NCBI GenBank assembly: GCA_037127315.1
Contig: JBBBDQ010000192.1
Location: 4,394,001 to 4,458,000, forward strand
Length of the DNA stretch: 64,000 nt
Origin: Ascarosepion bandense
Taxonomy: Eukaryota > Mollusca > Cephalopoda > Sepiida > Sepiidae
Reading direction: 5' to 3'
In this document: piece after piece, positions 58,430 to 64,000 of the stretch
Layout: every line of letters starts with the position of its first letter
Position numbering within the stretch: position 1 is the first letter of the stretch
The notes under the pieces: generated by a model
Told to the model about the DNA's origin: nothing
Database searches by the model: none
What the model saw: only the letters and a program-made list of their open reading frames with translations
Translations under genes and position numbers: made by a program

Positions 58430-58860
58430 ACACAAAATTATGTATATTTAAATCTGTATTCCTTTTCTGTGGTGTCAAGTCATTATTTCAATATATATAT
58501 ATATATATTCTTATCAATATTATTGTAATTGACTTACAATTTTCAACCTGTTCAGCAATCTTATTTTCTTATTTGTTTTTTTTTAATGTATTAAATAAAT
58601 TTATAATAAGATCAATAATTCTTTCTTTTCAAGTGTTTTTGGTACAAACAAGACAATGTAAAGATGACTTGCACTGCAACAAATATCAGGGAATTTTCAA
58701 ATTGGAAAAGAGAAGTTAATGAGATAATAGCACTGATAACCAAAAGAAACCAGCAGTAATTCCAATAATTCTACAGCAGACCGACAGAAAAATATATAAA
58801 CTATTGATAAAATAAAATAAAATTTATCAATTTTTGACTAGTATTTTTTCTAGAAATATA
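58430..58860. other. AT-rich stretch, no gene
   Basis: A plus frame of 97 codons (58426-58719) is Ile/Phe-rich and spans an (AT)n tract at 58493-58509. It is most likely a chance frame. Confidence 0.55.
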
Positions 58861-58867
58861 AATAAGT

Positions 58868-58952
58868 TTCTGCTGGGACTCAAATTCACATCCCTTTTGT
58901 CTTGGAAAGTGTATCAGCTGCCCTGCCAATTAAACTACAAAAACTCTTATAG
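58868..58952 (-). repeat. Decayed tRNA-like sequence (SINE head or tRNA relic)
   Basis: On the complement, GTAGTTTAATTGGCAGG resembles a D arm with A box, TTTCCAA sits where an anticodon loop (UCC, glycine-type) would be, and GAATTTGAGTCCCAG resembles a T arm with B box. The anticodon stem does not pair and the acceptor stem is not recognisable, so it is not a working tRNA. The flanks do not match either SINE family in this window. Confidence 0.4.
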
Positions 58953-58969
58953 CTTGCAGATCATATCTG

Positions 58970-60410
58970 GCCAGTTAAACCTACTTTCCATCTTTTTTTT
59001 CTGATTACTGTGTGCTATATTTGTTATTGTTTTTACATTAGTCATATTAGTAATTATCATCATCATTTTAAATAGCATTGTCAGTTACTATTAATTTTTG
59101 TTAATTATTTCTTTCATTTTAATTATAGCTGCTTTCATTGCAACTATTCAGATCATTAATTTATGACCATCAATAAAGGGGTACAAATAAATCAATTCAA
59201 ATTGATTTCAACCAACAATTAGCAAATGTTACATGTATTTATGTAAAGGAATTCAAATATTTTACATGCAACATACATTCTTAATTTTGTAAAAATGAAA
59301 GGAAGGAATAGATATTTTTTGTACTGCAGAGAGAGAGAGAGAGAGAGATAGCAATTATATTGAATCGCACTTCTGATTGCAAACCTCAATCTAAATTCTA
59401 ACCAAGACCTACAAAAAAAAAAAGAAAACTGCAATGAAAAAATCTAAAAGAGGAAAAGATATTAGCCTGGAAGAGAAAGAAGGTCACTGACATTAGAAAA
59501 CAAAAAAATTAAATTTCCATACCTGATAGCCAACTTGAAGCACACTGGGTATCATGAGAGCTTATTGTAAAATGAATATAATTTCAGTAGCCATTTTGTT
59601 GATAATTGACATAAATTAATGATAATAGCAAATGATTTTTCCCTTTTTCGATAAGATTATTTTCTAAAAGAAATTATTAAAAATATTTTAAAAATATATC
59701 ATATAGGTTATGCTCATGCTGGTAATTGAAAAACAGAAAAAGATTGTTTCCTCTAATATTTGAGATTAATTTATCTACAACCGAGGAAGTAGCTTTGTTG
59801 CTAAATCTGAGGGCTTCTTTTTATATCTGTTGTTATAATTCCATCTTTTCTATTTTTTATAAAAAAAAATAGGGTGCTTTTTAGTTTTTCTTATTCACCC
59901 AATCAACAGCAAAGCATTAAAAAATAATGGTGCATCCATACAAGTGAATGGCGGCAAAGAGAAAAATTAGAATTGTATATTTTCACACAATATCGTCTTG
60001 ATTATTGATTTAAAGATAATACCCTTACCAGATTTATTTAGTGACATGGTTGTGTGTTCAGTAAGTGAGTGGATAAGTACAAGGTTTGCAAGAAGGGTAG
60101 TGGATGATGGGCAAAATCCAGAGACAAGGAAGGATATTACTTGAGGTGGCTGGAGATAAATTGTAGATTAGAAAGAAGGAAAAAAGTAAGAAGGAGACAT
60201 TTGTTATATGAGCATTATATATGACTAATCAGTATAAACAAAAATAATAATAGTAAGTGAAGTATGGATGATAGTAAAAACACACTGCAAGTGAAGCTAA
60301 GTAACTTCTGTTAGTCACAATACAACAACAATGCAACTAGAAAAAATATCACATTTCCCTACTCTAAACCAAAAAAGTCACTGGTTACACACACACACAC
60401 ACACACACAC

Positions 60411-60444
<34 letters not shown>

Positions 60445-62140
60445 AAAAAAAAATTAAGTAAAGGCATACAGATATTGATAAGCTTAACTTAGTTCAGCAC
60501 AAGGTCAAATGAGAAAATGATATGGAGGCAGTCAGATTGTATTACATTTTTCTTCCAAGAATCTGCCTTGCAAATCAGTTAAAAAATCATGGCTTTTATT
60601 TGATCAATGGTTTACTGGACCGATTAGGAAATGAAACTATTACACACACATATGGCACACTTTGAAGCAAGTTAGGTTAGAAGACTATTGCTACTGTAAT
60701 GCATTTCATACTAGTTTGTTGTCCCATACTGCATTTTGGTAGCAATTTCTTTCAAATACATCCTGTTATAATTTATACTACTTGTTAAATTTTAGAAATA
60801 TACTATTAAAAATGTCAACATTTCTTACTTCCTTTTACTCCTAAGCTGTGATCTGAGTGCTAAGGAAGTTCGGGACAGAAAATGACTTTATCTGAATAAC
60901 TATACAATTATAAAAATCGTCAATAAAGCATTTACTTAATTATGAATTTGTTATGATGGGATTTGTATGATTCCTGTTTTTGATTAGTAAAATATACAGA
61001 TATACATCATAACAACAAAGTGAGACATTTATATATATATAGAAGGAATTATTATCAAAAAAATTAGTTTGTTCAGAAGATATATATAAAATTTATTTTA
61101 ATGTGGTTGTTAAGTGTTCTGATGTTTGTGTTATCTTAATGAATGAATGAATGTTTGTGATAAGTCTATCATTAAATGTTCATATTCAATGTAAGAAAGT
61201 AATATTTGAGTAGAACTTATCTTTGCTCTTCATTTTTGGAGCTGCTCTTATGGTGAGAGGTTGTTGAAAAGAGGTCAGATTCTAAATTTCCCGCCAGTAG
61301 GGCAGTTTCATTTTATACTAGGGAATCATGAGAAATAAAGGTTATTTTTATTTATTGCAATCGTGAGATCATTACACAGTTTTTATTTTGTGTGATCGCC
61401 AGATAACTACAAATCAATGTTGTGTTTTTTATTAAAAATATAAAAGAAAAAAAAAAGGTAGGGAGAGATTTTATAGAATCTTTTCACTCAGTCAAATGTT
61501 ATCTAATATTGGCAGAAATATTTTAGTGATTTTTGAGATTTACAAGAAAATTAGTGTTTTCTTTTTTGTATTAATAAATAAAATCCTCTTTAGCATTTTC
61601 ATCTCAATCATGACGAGTAGTTTATTTTTGTCAGTAAATTTTTGCAGTCTCATCACACCACATGGCCCATTTCCACCTCAATGCACCAGGGTTGGCAGTG
61701 AAACAAGTAAAGACAATTTCAGGTGTAGTTTGTCAATGGGATTTTCGTAAGAAAATCAACATCAACTGCTAATATTAGCATTTAAAATCAATCATGCATT
61801 TAGTCAAGGGGTGGGTACAACTTAAGTAAATTTCATAGCAGGTCTGTAATTAGTAAATGATTAAATTATTATTAGCTTCATTATTGACAACATTAAAGCA
61901 GGTTATTAAACAAGGAAGTTTTGACAGCGGCACTTAAAGACTGAAACATACACATACATACTTATCAGAAAAGGATAAAACCTACACATACAGAGGTAGT
62001 CATAAGGGAAAAGCTGAGATACACCTATATATGCATTGCTGCAAGCATATCATTAAAGAAACACATACATGTGAAGGCATATCAATAAATCTGTAACCTA
62101 ATGAAAAACAAAGCATTTATTTTTATGCAATAAATACTTT
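58970..62140. other. Anonymous AT-rich DNA with microsatellites
   Basis: Tracts include (GA)n at 59329-59347 and the compound tract at 60386-60444. The region 61230-61330 is less AT-rich and contains the GC-rich word TTTCCCGCCAGTAGGGC, without an assignment. The frame at 61496-61750 is unrecognised. No RNA gene or named element is seen. Confidence 0.5.
60386..60444. repeat. (AC)n(TA)n(CA)n compound microsatellite
   Basis: About 12 AC units, about 11 TA units and about six CA units in immediate succession, followed by an A run. Confidence 0.95.
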
Positions 62141-62149
62141 TCAACATAA

Positions 62150-62600
62150 TCTCTTTCTTGTTGCATTTAATTTTTTCTGTGTACCTTGTCACTTCAGGAT
62201 GTAGACGATTATGGCCCTCCACAATTTGTTCTTACTAAATTTTGTCTTTTTTTACTATCTCTCCTAATCCCAGTTCTGCTAATCATTGACTCAAGTTCAT
62301 TAAGTAGGTTATGCACTGCTTTATCTATCCCCCTTGCATTCAATATGTCCTGTCAGTGTTAAATTTTCTAATCTCTCTTTCCTTATTATGTGAACTATCT
62401 TTTTCTGATGTTAAGTTTAAGTGTTTTTTTTTGTTTCCATTTTCTATAAAACTTTGTCATTGCTCACATATTCAACCCATGGTACTCTTCAGCATCTTTC
62501 TGTAGAACCATAATTCTGTTGTCTCAAGTTTTTTCTTCCTCTGTGATGGGAGAGATTGTCCAGCATTCACTGACATATAGAGAGAACCAATATTACATAA
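62150..62600 (-). pseudogene. RTE-type LINE 3'-end fragment
   Basis: The complement contains TGGTTCTACAGAAAGATGCT (the YRRML block), GTTGAATATGTGAGCAATGA (a VEYVSN block) and GAAAATTTAACACTGACAGG (the ENLTLTGQ block). It ends with the 3' block around 62200-62220 that also occurs at 7.3 and 33.7 kb. All four LINE fragments in the window are thus one family. The catalytic part is absent and the frame is broken. Confidence 0.75.
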
Positions 62601-62619
62601 CTGTTAAGTACCGTTTTCC

Positions 62620-63450
62620 TTGAATTCAGTGACAAATATTAATTATATAGTTCAAACAAAATTCAGATAAAATTTTCATATCAAAATTCAACAATGTTAT
62701 GACCTTATTGATTCATATATCTTCATACATTCATATATTTCATCTGTACTAACTGGCAAGAAGGAAGGTTTAGGATTTTTTTCCAAGGGCATAAGTGGCA
62801 AGTGAATATAAGCAGTCTCAGCAAAAGTTTAAATTCCTTTTAATTATTCCATTTGTTTTGTTAATAAACATTTTGCCACCCAATATCAAGTGTGTCTAGA
62901 AAGTATTCTACCTAGGGCAATGCCACCTTAGTTCTCATCAAAGTACTTTCCTTCAAATCTTGCTCACTTACCCTAATATCCCTTCCACTTTTCAAAACAA
63001 TTCTCTGTTCTCTTTTGAGATAGTCATAAACTGTCTCATCACATTCTCCTTAATCAGATCCACAATGTGTGTGTGTGAAAACATTGATACATATATAATA
63101 AAAACTGACAGCCTATATGTATAAATTGTTTTATTGTGCTTTACAGATGCAGCGAATTTTTTTTAATTTAAGGTTTGTTGCACTCCTACATCAACAAGTC
63201 AATCAGCACCATCTATTTTTTTTTAATATTTTGTTTGTTTTTAAAACCTACTGTTATTATATACTTAATAGAATACAATATAATGTAAACACAAGTGTTG
63301 TATGTTCTGGAAAAACAAAAAATTAAAGTGCTTCACTTTATTGTGGTGATCTAGATTAAAATCTGCAATATCACTTAGGTATCTGTATCAATATATATGA
63401 CATGTATATTTGGCTGTAACCCTACAATAATTATTTGAGTTAGCAATATT
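62620..63450. other. No gene recognised
   Basis: AT-rich with T runs and a short (GT)n at 63068-63077. The frame at 63117-63326 is Phe/Leu/Tyr-rich and most likely chance. Confidence 0.55.
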
Positions 63451-63464
63451 ACTGAAAGAGAAAT

Positions 63465-64000
63465 CCAAAGTTTGTGGGGTGCTCATTAGAGACATGCAGT
63501 TCGCAAATGATGCAGCACATTCTTTAGAGCAACTGCAGTGACTAATGGACAATTTTTCAAAAGCCTACCAAGAGTTCAATCTGACCATTAGTCTGAAGAG
63601 GACTAATGTGATAGGTCAAGGCATTGAACTGGCTCCCACCATCAAAAGCAACAACTACGACTTGGAGTTCACATACCTCTGCCTCAACCATTTCAGACAT
63701 CCACTCACTAGAAACTGAGGTCAACAGATAGATTGGACAAGCTGCCACCACATTTACCAGGCTGACTTCAAGAATCTTGGACAACAGAAAGCTTACTATA
63801 AACACCAAAATTGCAGTCTATAGAGCATTTTATGGCAGTGAAACTGTAGACAGGAGCAACACCTCATCATCTTTTATCTTCACTGTCTGAGACACATTCT
63901 GGGCATCAATTGGTCTAACCAAATCACCAATGTCATAGTTCTCACTCATGCCTATACACTCTTCTCTGACAGTGCTGGCTTGGACAAATACACTGTATAC
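63465..64000 (+). pseudogene. Non-LTR reverse transcriptase fragment (second LINE lineage), cut by the window edge
   Basis: The plus strand gives LIRDMQFANDAA, corresponding to the catalytic FADDAA block with the first aspartate changed to asparagine. Then come LMDNFSKAYQEFNLTISLKR and TNVIGQGIELAP, the usual segment after the catalytic motif in a LINE lineage distinct from the RTE-type copies at 8.5, 32 and 62 kb. Further on, a region related to SRIL-DN-K-T-NTK-AVY leads into FYGSETV and LRHILGINW-NQITN-like pieces up to the edge. Several stops are present, so it is inactive. The upstream RT domain is not seen before 63465. Confidence 0.75.

Noticed and set aside
58868..58952. Functional tRNA-Gly gene on the minus strand
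   Set aside because: The anticodon and acceptor stems do not pair; only D-arm- and T-arm-like motifs remain.

Overview
This window looks like intergenic or deep intronic DNA from an invertebrate animal, most likely a mollusc and possibly a coleoid cephalopod. I infer that from three things: the strong AT bias with long A/T runs, the many AT/GT/GA microsatellites, and a dense mix of decayed RTE-type LINEs, a Penelope-like element, a Ty3/Gypsy-type element, mariner relics, Helitron-like ends and several SINE families. The species call is inference; no single sequence proves it. I found no intact host protein-coding gene, no functional rRNA or tRNA gene and no CRISPR array. Nearly all long open frames are accidental or are pieces of dead transposons.

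Layout. 0-4 kb: a 1.4-kb foldback element with about 400-bp arms and a nearby 20-bp hairpin. 4-13 kb: microsatellites, two minus-strand RTE-type LINE 3' fragments, a tRNA-headed SINE at 9.3 kb and another SINE family at 10.9 kb. 13-27 kb: mostly anonymous AT-rich DNA with a G-rich tract, near-perfect hairpins at 21.7, 21.95 and 26.76 kb, decayed tRNA-like modules at 24.3 kb, a minus-strand copy of the second SINE at 25.0 kb, a dispersed repeat paired with 19.9 kb, and a 5S-rRNA-headed SINE at 25.7 kb. 28-31 kb: a modular A-tailed repeat, two extremely purine-rich tracts and a minus-strand mariner relic. 32-33.7 kb: a plus-strand RTE-type LINE with a recognisable reverse transcriptase.

33.75-38.4 kb is the most informative part. 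Two anciently duplicated segments lie about 4 kb apart. One carries a 972-bp inverted-terminal-repeat insertion (CACTAG termini, TTA target duplication) that contains a coding relic of an unnamed protein; the other copy lacks the insertion. A 115-bp-arm palindrome and a Helitron-like element lie between them. 38.8-40.0 kb is a 61-bp minisatellite of about 19.4 copies. 41.4-44.1 kb holds a minus-strand Gypsy-type pol relic with RT, RNase H and integrase. 46-47.3 kb has a second modular A-tailed repeat and a plus-strand mariner relic. 48.8-49.7 kb is a Helitron-like element with a plausible 5'-TC and 3'-CTAG. 50-52.3 kb has a promoter- or LTR-like segment and a third mariner relic. 53.27-54.28 kb is a terminal-inverted-repeat element built around repeated GGGGAGA(C/G)TTGGCCA motifs. 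55.8-58.4 kb is a Penelope-like element (RT plus GIY-YIG) into which a tRNA-headed SINE inserted, leaving target duplications. The right edge has a decayed tRNA-like head, an RTE-type 3' fragment and a LINE fragment running off the end.

The parts are parasitic and layered rather than a host pathway: the SINEs depend on LINE machinery, the foldback and inverted-repeat elements on transposases supplied elsewhere, and nested insertions give a relative order of events. The best candidates for something not well described are the CACTAG/TTA element with its filled and empty paralogous sites, the 5S-headed and tRNA-headed SINEs sharing one body segment, and the GGGGAGACTTGGCCA element. All coordinates of decayed elements are approximate, and identities were judged by eye.
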